DNA of 64,000 nucleotides from CBDCYS01 sp965226245 (GTDB lineage: Bacteria; Acidobacteriota; Terriglobia; Bryobacterales; UBA6623). Shown here one piece after another: positions 9,347 to 16,693 of this stretch. The notes under the pieces are model-generated. The model saw only the letters and a program-made list of their open reading frames with translations. It was not told the DNA's origin and did no database searches. The stretch spans positions 6,200,001 to 6,264,000 of the forward strand of contig CBDDCL010000015.1 in the NCBI GenBank assembly GCA_965226245.1, in the 5' to 3' direction. The position numbers were made by a program, and so were the translations under genes. Each line of letters opens with the position of its first letter. The stretch's first letter is position 1.

Positions 9347-11122
9347 CTAGCTGCTTTTCTTCTTTTTCCTTCGTTTTTGTGGCTGCTCAATCTCGATTGG
9401 GTCCGAAGGAAGACGATTGAGCAGAACCTGCTGACCTACACCGACCAAATTGCTAGTCAACCAGTATAACACCAGGCCGCTCGAAAACCCGTAGAAGAAG
9501 AAGCCCATCATGAGCGGCATGAACTTCATGAGCCGCATCTGCATGGGGTCGCCCCCAGGCGTCGGCGTCATGCTCTGCATCCAGAACTGCGAGGCGACCA
9601 TTGCCAGCGGCAGGACCCGAATCGCCATCTGCTCCGGTTGGGAGAGATCGGCGACCCATAGCCACTCAGCCTGGCGCATTTCAATGGCGACGGTAAGAAC
9701 GCGGTAGAAGCAGATGAAGAAGGGCAGTTGAATCATCATCGGCAGACAGCCGCCCATGGGATTGACGCCGTGCTTCTTGTAGAGCGCCATCATCTCTTCA
9801 TTCTGTTTCTGCTTTTTTGGATCGTTCATCTTCAGGCCCTTGTACTTCTCGTTGATCTGCTTCACCAACGGTTGCAGAGCCTGCATCTTTTTCATTGAGC
9901 CCGAACCCTTCCACTTCAACGGAAACAAGGCCAGGTTGATTACAAAGGTGACGAAGATGATCGCCCAACCGTAGTTGCTGACGACGTTGTCGTGGGTCCA
10001 GACCAGCATGAAGAACAGCGGTTTGGCAAGTACCCCCAGGTAAGAGCCGAAATCAATGATCTCTCCCAGTTCCTGCCGTATGCTGGTGAGCCGCTGGAAT
10101 TCCTTGGGGCCGACGAACACCTGAAGCTGGTTCTTTTCCGCGCCGCCGACTGCCATCGCGGCAAAAGGTTGCTTATCCCCTCCGTTCACGGCTTCGAGCT
10201 GGACCGCGCGTGATTCCAGCCGAAGCTCCGAACTCTCGCCGGCGGGAAGGAAGGCGGCCGTAAAGAACAGGTCGTCGATTCCAGCATAGGAATAGGAGCC
10301 GGCGTGCACTGACCCTTCATCTTCGACATCCCCGGCCAGATTCCTGGTGAACTCTTGGAGGGCGGGATCATAGTAAAAAGTCGAGCTGTTGAGGTAATCG
10401 TTGAGCTGGGCCGTGTCCCCGAATCCGCCGTTCCAGGTAAGCATGTGCGCGCGCGGAGCGCCGTTCTGGGTAAGCTCCGTTTCGACTTCGAGCTGATAAC
10501 CCTCGGGCTCGAAACGAAATGTCTTCGTGGCCGTGTAGCCGCCGCCGGAATACTCGAAGACCACCGTTGCAGGCGCCCGCCGGACCGCCATCCCGCGATT
10601 GACGGTAAACAGGGCGTCATCGAGAGCCGCAATCGGCTCTCCCCCTGGAAGGGCCAGCGCGAAAGGCTTGCCGAATTCCTCAGCGCCCTGCTCGTGGACC
10701 AGGTCGAGCGGATCGCCCGCCGCATTCTGATAGTCCTTTAGCACCCACTTGGTGACAACAGCGCCACGGTTGGAAAAGGTGACCGTGAAAGAATCGGTTT
10801 CGACGACGATCTGGCGTTCGGTGTCATCGGCCTTGGTTTGCGCCGGCTCGGCTCCAGCGGCCGGCGCCGCGGGTGAGGACGGCGCGGCAGCAGCCGGCTG
10901 ATCGGATGAGAACGGCGCGGAAGCGGGCGAGGACGGCGCGGCAGAAGGCGATGTTCCTCCGGCAGCTTGCTCTACTCCCGAATCTTGGGCTTGCGGTACT
11001 GGCGGCCTCGGTGGAGCTGTCAGATTTGCAACGTAGACATAGGCCGCAATGGCCGCCGCCGAGAGCACGCAAGCCAGCAGCAGCCGTTTCTGGACGAATT
11101 GCTCGTCGTTTTCTTCAGGCAT
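9347..11122 (-). CDS. yidC: Membrane protein insertase YidC
   Basis: A 591-residue inner-membrane insertase. The N-terminal membrane segment (LLLACVLSAAAIAAYVYVA) is followed by a long Ala/Pro/Ser-rich linker (about residues 40-105) and a large periplasmic beta domain. The conserved insertase core starts near LFFMLVWTHD, includes PLKWKGSGSMKKMQALQP and GGCLPMMIQLPFF, and ends in a basic tail (KRRKKKKSS). ATG 11122 is chosen over the ORF's upstream ATG because it overlaps the yidD stop in ATGCCTGA, suggesting translational coupling. Confidence 0.95.
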   Translation of the reverse strand: MPEENDEQFVQKRLLLACVLSAAAIAAYVYVANLTAPPRPPVPQAQDSGVEQAAGGTSPSAAPSSPASAPFSSDQPAAAAPSSPAAPAAGAEPAQTKADDTERQIVVETDSFTVTFSNRGAVVTKWVLKDYQNAAGDPLDLVHEQGAEEFGKPFALALPGGEPIAALDDALFTVNRGMAVRRAPATVVFEYSGGGYTATKTFRFEPEGYQLEVETELTQNGAPRAHMLTWNGGFGDTAQLNDYLNSSTFYYDPALQEFTRNLAGDVEDEGSVHAGSYSYAGIDDLFFTAAFLPAGESSELRLESRAVQLEAVNGGDKQPFAAMAVGGAEKNQLQVFVGPKEFQRLTSIRQELGEIIDFGSYLGVLAKPLFFMLVWTHDNVVSNYGWAIIFVTFVINLALFPLKWKGSGSMKKMQALQPLVKQINEKYKGLKMNDPKKQKQNEEMMALYKKHGVNPMGGCLPMMIQLPFFICFYRVLTVAIEMRQAEWLWVADLSQPEQMAIRVLPLAMVASQFWMQSMTPTPGGDPMQMRLMKFMPLMMGFFFYGFSSGLVLYWLTSNLVGVGQQVLLNRLPSDPIEIEQPQKRRKKKKSS

Positions 11123-11351
11123 CGGGAACCGGATCGTGGCCGCCGGGAGCAAACGGCCGGCAGCGCAGCACTCGCTTGGCGGCCAGCCATAGGCCTCGGC
11201 TCACTCCGTGCCGCTCGACTGCCTCCATGGCATATACCGAGCAGGTTGGATAGAACTTGCAGAAAGAAGGAAGCAGCGGTGAGATTACACCCTTGTACAC
11301 CAGCAGAGCGGTGACGACCAGTTTGCGGCCAATGAAGCTATCGCCTTCCAC
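11115..11351 (-). CDS. yidD: Membrane protein insertion efficiency factor YidD
   Basis: A 78-residue protein with the YidD signature: LVYKGVISPLLPSFCKFYPTC, SVYAMEAVERHG and a final RCRPFAPGGHDPVP. It acts at the inner membrane to help YidC-dependent insertion. GTG at 11351 is chosen as the start. It gives family length and overlaps the end of rnpA by 14 bp, whereas the open frame further upstream is only rnpA read in another frame. The stop overlaps the start of yidC by 8 bp. Confidence 0.88.
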   Translation of the reverse strand: MEGDSFIGRKLVVTALLVYKGVISPLLPSFCKFYPTCSVYAMEAVERHGVSRGLWLAAKRVLRCRPFAPGGHDPVPDA

Positions 11352-11769
11352 GATGCCGTCCTCGCCGGCTGTTTGGGCGGGCTGCTTGCTGGAAGGCACG
11401 GCGTATTTCTGCTTCAAGCGTCGGCCAGGCGGAGTCGATGATCGGGCGCCGGGCTTGCAGAACGATCTCACAGCCGTCCGCGAGCTGGGTGAGGTTTCGG
11501 CGGACTGCTTCTCGAAGACGCCTCTTGACACGATTGCGGACAACAGCATTGCCTATTGCGCGACTGACGGACAGTCCTGTCTTACCGGGCTCCCCTGTTT
11601 CCGCTTGTCGGGAAATGGCGGAAAAAAGGGTGCTCGCCCATCGGGCGCCCTCGCGGTAGACACGCTGGAATTGGGCTCCGCCGCGGAGGCGCCGGGATTT
11701 GGGGAAACTTGCCGAACCGGGCGGAACTGGCTCCTCCGGCCTATCTCTCGGAGCTGACGGTGAGGACAT
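11338..11769 (-). CDS. rnpA: Ribonuclease P protein component
   Basis: A 143-residue basic protein that assists RNase P RNA in removing tRNA 5' leaders. The family core is present: FPKSRRLRGGAQFQRVYREG, then SVSRAIGNAVVRNRVKRRLR with the RNR motif. ATG 11769 is the only start codon upstream of the core, and it lies inside rpmH. The first 29 bases are therefore read in two frames. The C-terminus is arginine-rich (PNSRRGRHRGRR). Confidence 0.93.
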   Translation of the reverse strand: MSSPSAPRDRPEEPVPPGSASFPKSRRLRGGAQFQRVYREGARWASTLFSAISRQAETGEPGKTGLSVSRAIGNAVVRNRVKRRLREAVRRNLTQLADGCEIVLQARRPIIDSAWPTLEAEIRRAFQQAARPNSRRGRHRGRR

Positions 11770-11890
11770 GCCGACCCTTTGCCCGCCGCTTCGCCAGGAT
11801 TTTCCGTCCGCCAGGGCTTTTCATGCGGGCACGGAATCCGTGCACTTTGGAACGACGGCGCCGATTCGGCTGAAACGTTCTCTTGGGCAT
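11741..11890 (-). CDS. rpmH: 50S ribosomal protein L34
   Basis: A 49-residue protein read leftwards from ATG 11890: MPKRTFQPNRRRRSK, then VHGFRARMKSPGGRKIL and AKRRAKGRHVLTVS, the complete L34 sequence pattern. It is a small basic protein of the large ribosomal subunit. It ends with TAG at 11741-11743, 29 bp inside rnpA. Upstream there is a candidate sigma-70 promoter. dnaA, often next to rpmH, is absent; hspR lies upstream instead. Confidence 0.95.
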   Translation of the reverse strand: MPKRTFQPNRRRRSKVHGFRARMKSPGGRKILAKRRAKGRHVLTVSSER

Positions 11891-11961
11891 TCGCTTTCCC
11901 CACTGCTCCCGGGGACGACCTCCAGGATCGTCTCACCGCGAACTCTGTCGTAGAAACCTTC

Positions 11962-11990
11962 AGTTTATCAGTCGTTTGGAAGGGGGTCAA
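11962..11990 (-). promoter_or_regulatory. Candidate sigma-70 promoter for rpmH-rnpA-yidD-yidC
   Basis: On the minus strand a -35 element TTGACC (11985-11990) is followed after exactly 17 bp by a -10 element TAAACT (11962-11967). Transcription would begin about 65-70 bp before the rpmH ATG. Both hexamers differ from consensus and no experimental support is available. Confidence 0.45.
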
Positions 11991-12044
11991 ACAGGCGGTT
12001 CCATCAAGCCGCGGTTGGCGCCGTTCCATTCCTCTCAGCAGCCG

Positions 12045-12464
12045 CTAGCGGCCCGTTTTCGCCTTCTTCGTGGCCCCAGGCCGGACACGCGCCGGAAGAG
12101 GCCGCTTCAACGGGACCAGCGATCGCGAGAAAGCCGGGGGAGGCTCCCGCGGCAGCGAGCCCATCTGCTCGGTCACGTAGCTGACGAACTCCTGCATCTG
12201 ATGCTGCATCTCTTCCATCTTCTCGCGCATGTTGAGAATAATCTCCACGCCGGCGAGATTGACTCCAAGATCACGGGTCAGAGAAAGAATCATCTCCAGC
12301 CGCGACATGTCGGCTTCGGTATAGAGCCGCGTGTTGCCTTCCGTGCGTGAAGGCTTCAGCAGTCCTTCCCGCTCGTAGAGCCGCAGCGTCTGCGGATGCA
12401 CGCTAAACTGATTCGCCACCACGGAGATGGTGTAGGCGCCCTCCGTCTTCTTTCGCCTCGCCAT
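12045..12464 (-). CDS. hspR: HspR-type MerR family heat-shock repressor
   Basis: A 139-residue regulator. The N-terminal MerR winged helix is seen in YTISVVANQFSVHPQTLRLY and EREGLLKPSRTEGNTRLYTE. A coiled-coil region follows (LAGVEIILNMREKMEEMQHQM), then a basic C-terminal tail. HspR proteins use DnaK as co-repressor to control the dnaK operon. Here the gene is the last of dnaK-dnaJ-hspR, one base after dnaJ. No good copy of the HAIR operator was found upstream of dnaK. Confidence 0.88.
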   Translation of the reverse strand: MARRKKTEGAYTISVVANQFSVHPQTLRLYEREGLLKPSRTEGNTRLYTEADMSRLEMILSLTRDLGVNLAGVEIILNMREKMEEMQHQMQEFVSYVTEQMGSLPREPPPAFSRSLVPLKRPLPARVRPGATKKAKTGR

Positions 12465-12465
12465 T

Positions 12466-13641
12466 CTATTCCTGATTCCACAGATCCCCGCGCGGATCTT
12501 CCGGGTTCACTTTGGCGAACTCACGCGCCAGCTCTTTGGAAGCTTCGTCGGCAATCGAGGGCACGACGATCTTCACTTCAACAAACTGATCTCCGCGGCG
12601 GCGGCTGCGGCGGTTCAGCACTCCCTTTTCCCGCAGCCGGAAAGTCTTTCCTGAATTCGTGCCGGGAGGAATCTTCAGCAAAGCCTTGCCGTCGATCGTA
12701 GGCACTTCGATCTTCCCGCCAAGAATGGCTTCTGGAATGGTAACCGGCGCTTCGATGTGAATATCATCCGCCTTTCGCTCGAAGAAAGGATGAGAGCCGA
12801 CACGGGTGACGATGTAGAGATCCCCGGATGCCCCGCCCAGGTGTCCGGCGTTTCCTTTGCCGGGAACACGCAACCGTGACCCCGGCTGCGCACCGGCCGG
12901 AATCCGCACCTCAACCGTCTCGTTGTGCCCAACCCGGCCGGAGCTGCCGCAGGCGGAGCACGTATTCGGGAGCTGCCCTCTGCCCTGGCAGCGGGGGCAG
13001 GTGATGTTGAACCTCATGGCGCCGACTGTTTGGTTTACCTGACCGCTGCCGCCGCACTCGGTGCACTGGGCTGAACCGGACGCAATGTTACCCAAACCGC
13101 GGCACCGCCGGCAATTCTCCTGACGAAAAATGTTCAGGCGAATCGTCGTGCCCCGGATGGCGTCCCAGAACCCGATGTCAACGGTGTATTCAAGATCCTC
13201 TCCAGGCCGGGCGGCGGCCTGAGGACTAGCGCCGGAGCCGCCCTGCCGGAAAAACTGCGAAAAAAGATCGGAAAACCCGCCCCCGCTCCCCTTGCCGGCC
13301 CGTCCGCGGGACCCGCGCGCGCCACCCGAAGTGAAATCGGCAAAATCGAAGCCACTGAAGTCGAACCCGCCCTGCCCCGCCCTGCCTCCGGCTCCCGCAT
13401 ACGGCCCGGCGTCGGAGTAAAAGCCGAACTGGTCGTACATCTGACGTTTCTTCTGGTCGCTGAGGATGTCGTAGGCTTGTTGGACGGTCTTAAAGCGGTC
13501 CTCGGCGGATTGGTCCCCCGGATTGACGTCAGGATGGCACTTGCGCGCCAGGCGGCGATAGGCTTTGCGGATCTCGTCGGACGAGGCGCCGCGCTTCACG
13601 CCAAGAACCTTGTAGTAGTCCTTCTGCTGTGTTGTCGTCAC
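12466..13641 (-). CDS. dnaJ: Chaperone protein DnaJ
   Basis: A 391-residue co-chaperone that stimulates the DnaK ATPase. Domains in order: J domain with HPD (RKCHPDVNPGD, about residues 35-40); a Gly/Phe-rich stretch (about 75-135); four CxxCxGxG-type zinc-binding repeats (CRRCRGLG, CTECGGSG, CPRCQGRG and the degenerate CSACGSSG, about 180-235); then two beta-barrel substrate domains. The length is slightly above average. It follows dnaK by 85 bp. No grpE lies between them. Confidence 0.95.
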   Translation of the reverse strand: MTTTQQKDYYKVLGVKRGASSDEIRKAYRRLARKCHPDVNPGDQSAEDRFKTVQQAYDILSDQKKRQMYDQFGFYSDAGPYAGAGGRAGQGGFDFSGFDFADFTSGGARGSRGRAGKGSGGGFSDLFSQFFRQGGSGASPQAAARPGEDLEYTVDIGFWDAIRGTTIRLNIFRQENCRRCRGLGNIASGSAQCTECGGSGQVNQTVGAMRFNITCPRCQGRGQLPNTCSACGSSGRVGHNETVEVRIPAGAQPGSRLRVPGKGNAGHLGGASGDLYIVTRVGSHPFFERKADDIHIEAPVTIPEAILGGKIEVPTIDGKALLKIPPGTNSGKTFRLREKGVLNRRSRRRGDQFVEVKIVVPSIADEASKELAREFAKVNPEDPRGDLWNQE

Positions 13642-13726
13642 GGCGAACCTTCCTCATCCAGCCAGGCCGACTTTACCGCGGCGTGTTCGGCGGAGCGCGC
13701 AGCCTTGGGCGGGCCGTCAAACGCCC

Positions 13727-15655
13727 TCAGCTCTTCGATTTGTCATCCACATCGACGAACTCGGCGTCGACGACGTCGTCCTTCTTGTCGCCCGAGCCCG
13801 CCTCGCCCGCGGCTGCGCCATCCCCACCCGGGTCCGGCTGGCCATCCACGGGCGCCTCGGCGGCGGTCGCCTTGTACATCGCTTCGGCCAGCTTGTGGCT
13901 GGCTGTAGTCAATTCTTCGACCGCCTTGTTCATCTCGTCAAGATTGCTGGCCTGGATCGCTTGTCTCGTTTTCTCGATAGCGGCCTCGATGGTTTTGGCG
14001 TCTTCGTCGCTGATCTTGTCGCGGTGCTCCTTGAGTGTCTTCTCGGTGCTGTAGATCATGGCATCCGCTCGGTTGCGCGTTTCGACTTCTTGCTGTCGCA
14101 CACGATCTTCGGCGGCATGCTTTTCGGCGTCTTGGGCAATCTTGTCGATTTCTTCCTTTGAGAGACCGGAAGAGCTGGTAATCGTGATTTTTTGCTCCTT
14201 CGACGTCGCCTTGTCTTTAGCGGACACGTTGAGAATGCCATTGGCGTCGATGTCAAAGGTCACCTCTACCTGCGGGATACCGCGCGGCGCCGGGGGAACT
14301 CCGACCAACTGGAACACGCCGAGCAAGCGATTTTTGGCGGCCATCGAGCGCTCACCTTGATAGACCTTGATTTCGACGGATGTCTGGTTGTCGGATGCGG
14401 TTGAAAAGATCTCGCTCTTGCGAGTGGGAATCGTGGTGTTCCGCTCGATAAGCTTGGTAAAGACACCGCCCAGCGTCTCGATACCCAGCGAAAGAGGCGT
14501 TACGTCGAGAAGCAAGACGTCCTTAACGTCTCCGGCCAGCACGCCGCCCTGCACTGCGGCGCCGATAGCGACGACTTCATCGGGATTGACGCCCTTGTGC
14601 GGATCCTTGCCGAATAGCTCTTTCACCAACTGCTGAACCCGCGGGATCCGAGTCGATCCGCCAACCATCACCACCTCGTCGAGCTGGCTGGGCGTGAGGT
14701 CGGCGTCCGCCATGGCCCGCTTGCAGGGGTCCAGCGTGCGCCGCAGCAGCGGTTCCATCATCTGCTCGAGCCGCGCTCGCGTGAGCTTCAACTGCAAGTG
14801 CTTCGGACCGGTAGCATCCGCCGTGATGAAGGGCAGATTGATTTCGGTCTCGAGCAAGGTCGAAAGATCCATCTTGGCCTTCTCGGCCGCTTCCTTCAGC
14901 CGTTGCAAAGCCATCTTGTCGCCCGAGAGATCGACGCTCTGATCGCGCTTGAACTCCGCAATAATCCACTCGATCAGCATCTGATCGATGTTGTCGCCGC
15001 CCAGGTGGGTGTCTCCATTCGTCGCCTTGACTTCGACGACGCCCTCGCCAACTTCAAGAACCGAGATGTCGAAGGTGCCACCGCCGAAGTCGTAGACGGC
15101 GATGGTCTCGTTCTTCTTCTTATCGAGGCCGTAGGCAAGGGCCGCGGCCGTCGGCTCGTTGATGATTCGCGGTACCTCCAGACCGGCGATCTTGCCGGCG
15201 TCCTTGGTCGCCTGACGCTGCGAGTCGTTGAAATACGCCGGCACCGTGATCACTGCTTGCTTCACCTTTTCGCCGAGATAGGACTCCGCCGCCTCCTTGA
15301 GTTTCCCCAGGATCATGCCCGAGATCTCCTGCGGCGTATACTCTTTGCCCGCCGCGTGAAGCTTGACCAGGCCGTCACCCGGACTGATGCTGTAGGGAAC
15401 CAGTTTCGTCTCTTCCGCGACTTCATTGGAACGCCGCCCCATGAACCGCTTGATCGAGAAGATCGTATTCTCGGGATTGGTCACACCCTGCCGTTTCGCC
15501 GCCTGGCCGACAAGCCGCTCATCATTCTTTGCGAAAGCGACAACCGATGGAGTGGTTCGCCCGCCCTCCTGATTCGCGATGACGGTCGGTTGGCCCGCCT
15601 GCATGACGGCTACAACCGAATTTGTCGTTCCAAGATCAATACCAATGATTGCCAT
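13727..15655 (-). CDS. dnaK: Molecular chaperone DnaK (Hsp70)
   Basis: A 642-residue Hsp70. ATPase motifs include IIGIDLGTTNSVVAVM at the start, VITVPAYFNDSQRQAT and VYDFGGGTFDISVLEVGEG, with LLDVTPLSLGIET in the substrate-binding domain. The C-terminal lid ends with an Asp-rich tail. ATG 15655 is chosen: it gives the normal DnaK N-terminus and has GGGAGG ahead of it. The 27 extra residues upstream in the frame are not family sequence. It heads the operon with dnaJ and hspR. Confidence 0.96.
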   Translation of the reverse strand: MAIIGIDLGTTNSVVAVMQAGQPTVIANQEGGRTTPSVVAFAKNDERLVGQAAKRQGVTNPENTIFSIKRFMGRRSNEVAEETKLVPYSISPGDGLVKLHAAGKEYTPQEISGMILGKLKEAAESYLGEKVKQAVITVPAYFNDSQRQATKDAGKIAGLEVPRIINEPTAAALAYGLDKKKNETIAVYDFGGGTFDISVLEVGEGVVEVKATNGDTHLGGDNIDQMLIEWIIAEFKRDQSVDLSGDKMALQRLKEAAEKAKMDLSTLLETEINLPFITADATGPKHLQLKLTRARLEQMMEPLLRRTLDPCKRAMADADLTPSQLDEVVMVGGSTRIPRVQQLVKELFGKDPHKGVNPDEVVAIGAAVQGGVLAGDVKDVLLLDVTPLSLGIETLGGVFTKLIERNTTIPTRKSEIFSTASDNQTSVEIKVYQGERSMAAKNRLLGVFQLVGVPPAPRGIPQVEVTFDIDANGILNVSAKDKATSKEQKITITSSSGLSKEEIDKIAQDAEKHAAEDRVRQQEVETRNRADAMIYSTEKTLKEHRDKISDEDAKTIEAAIEKTRQAIQASNLDEMNKAVEELTTASHKLAEAMYKATAAEAPVDGQPDPGGDGAAAGEAGSGDKKDDVVDAEFVDVDDKSKS

Positions 15656-15680
15656 TGTCTGAAGCCTCCCTCTATCTACA

Positions 15681-15699
15681 TCGCCGCCGCAGGCGGCGA
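15681..15699 (-). promoter_or_regulatory. Hairpin in the dnaK 5' leader
   Basis: TCGCCGCC (15681-15688) and GGCGGCGA (15692-15699) form a perfect 8 bp inverted repeat with a three-base loop. It is 26 bp before the dnaK ATG in the predicted leader, close to the ribosome binding site. It could act as an RNA thermometer-like or stability element, but this is only inferred from position. Confidence 0.35.
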
Positions 15700-15759
15700 A
15701 GTGTACGCTGCACAGACATAAGCTGCCTGTGGGCACTATCTATTTTTTAGTATACACAC

Positions 15760-15788
15760 ATTATCAAATATTAGTGGACCGTTGTCAA
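15760..15788 (-). promoter_or_regulatory. Candidate sigma-70 promoter of the dnaK operon
   Basis: On the minus strand TTGACA (15783-15788) is followed by a 17 bp spacer and GATAAT (15760-15765), a near-consensus sigma-70 promoter about 105 bp before the dnaK ATG. No HAIR operator (CTTGAGT-N7-ACTCAAG) or CIRCE element overlaps it. The nearest inverted repeat is CAAGT-N12-ACTTG at 15810-15831. Confidence 0.6.
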
Positions 15789-16548
15789 CATCCAGTATGC
15801 CGGCGAGACCAAGTAAAGGCGCAAACACTTGATTCGTAGGCTGTTTCTTGCCGAAAATCGGTCTCCTTACAAGTATTGACCCGATGCCGTTCGGGTCTTC
15901 ACGCTAGGTAGGAAACCGATCCAAAAACGAGCTCTAACCGGGCGACACCCAACACAGCCGCCACAAGCCTGAGCCACGTTCACGTGGCTTGGTCTCCTTT
16001 AGGCCTAGTTGTTTTCACGGTCGATGGCAGCGGCGGGGATGCGTGGGCTGCTGTGGTGTGGGGTAAGGAAAGAGATTAAAAACAAAGAGGATAGGGTGCT
16101 AGTGAGCGGCGGGGCACGGGTGGGGGGTGTTTCACGTTCGGTGGCAGTAGCGGGGTAGGGTGAAAAAATAAGTGCTTTCGACTCAGTGTGAGTGCCGCTG
16201 GATTGTCACTTTTCCAGCGGCACTCGGTCTAAACGATGCGCGGATGCCGCTAAACCGCTGATTCAATAAACCTAAATCCGGCAGTTGGGAAGACTGGAAC
16301 TCTTCCGTAAGATGCTGAAATAACGAATCTTATCTGTCAGGATTGCAACTGCGGAGCAGTTGAAATTGTCACCTTCAAGTTCCACTTCGATCGGTCGCCA
16401 TCTGACGTGCTTTCAGAGGGTTGCGGTGGATCCAAACGACCAACCGCCAGATTTAGGATAAAGGGATATCCAGCGGTAGTCGGCGCTATATGCCGGTTTT
16501 TGGCTCCGAGAAAAACTACACTTTGACGCATCCGCAGGTGCGGGTGCA
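15789..16548. other. Non-coding stretch with two hairpins
   Basis: No convincing gene is seen. AGCCACGT-TC-ACGTGGCT (15972-15989) is a perfect 8 bp palindromic stem. GAGTGCCGCTGGA (16190-16202) pairs perfectly with TCCAGCGGCACTC (16213-16225), a 13 bp stem without a T-run. The part 16030-16170 is G-rich and low in coding signal. The left end of the prophage may lie here, but no Mu-type end sequence could be fixed. Confidence 0.5.
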
Positions 16549-16693
16549 CTACCGGGTTTTTTTTGTGAGATGAACTTTGAGATAACCCGCAGCGTCTTCG
16601 AAGAGATCCAAAACTCCAAGGTCGTCGCGGTGCTCCAGAAAAAGCGACAGGATCTCGATAATGCTTTCGGGCGGGAAGTCGTTTGGATTAGTC
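16549..16693 (-). pseudogene. C-terminal piece of an XRE-family repressor split by an IS
   Basis: Minus-strand codons from the 8 bp target duplication (16686-16693) read TNPNDFPPESIIEILSLF and on to a stop at 16549. The N-terminal piece at 18661-19033 ends in FGTTNP at the other copy of the same 8 bp. Removing the IS and one copy of the duplication restores an uninterrupted 169-codon frame, so this is the detached 3' end of that gene. Confidence 0.75.
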
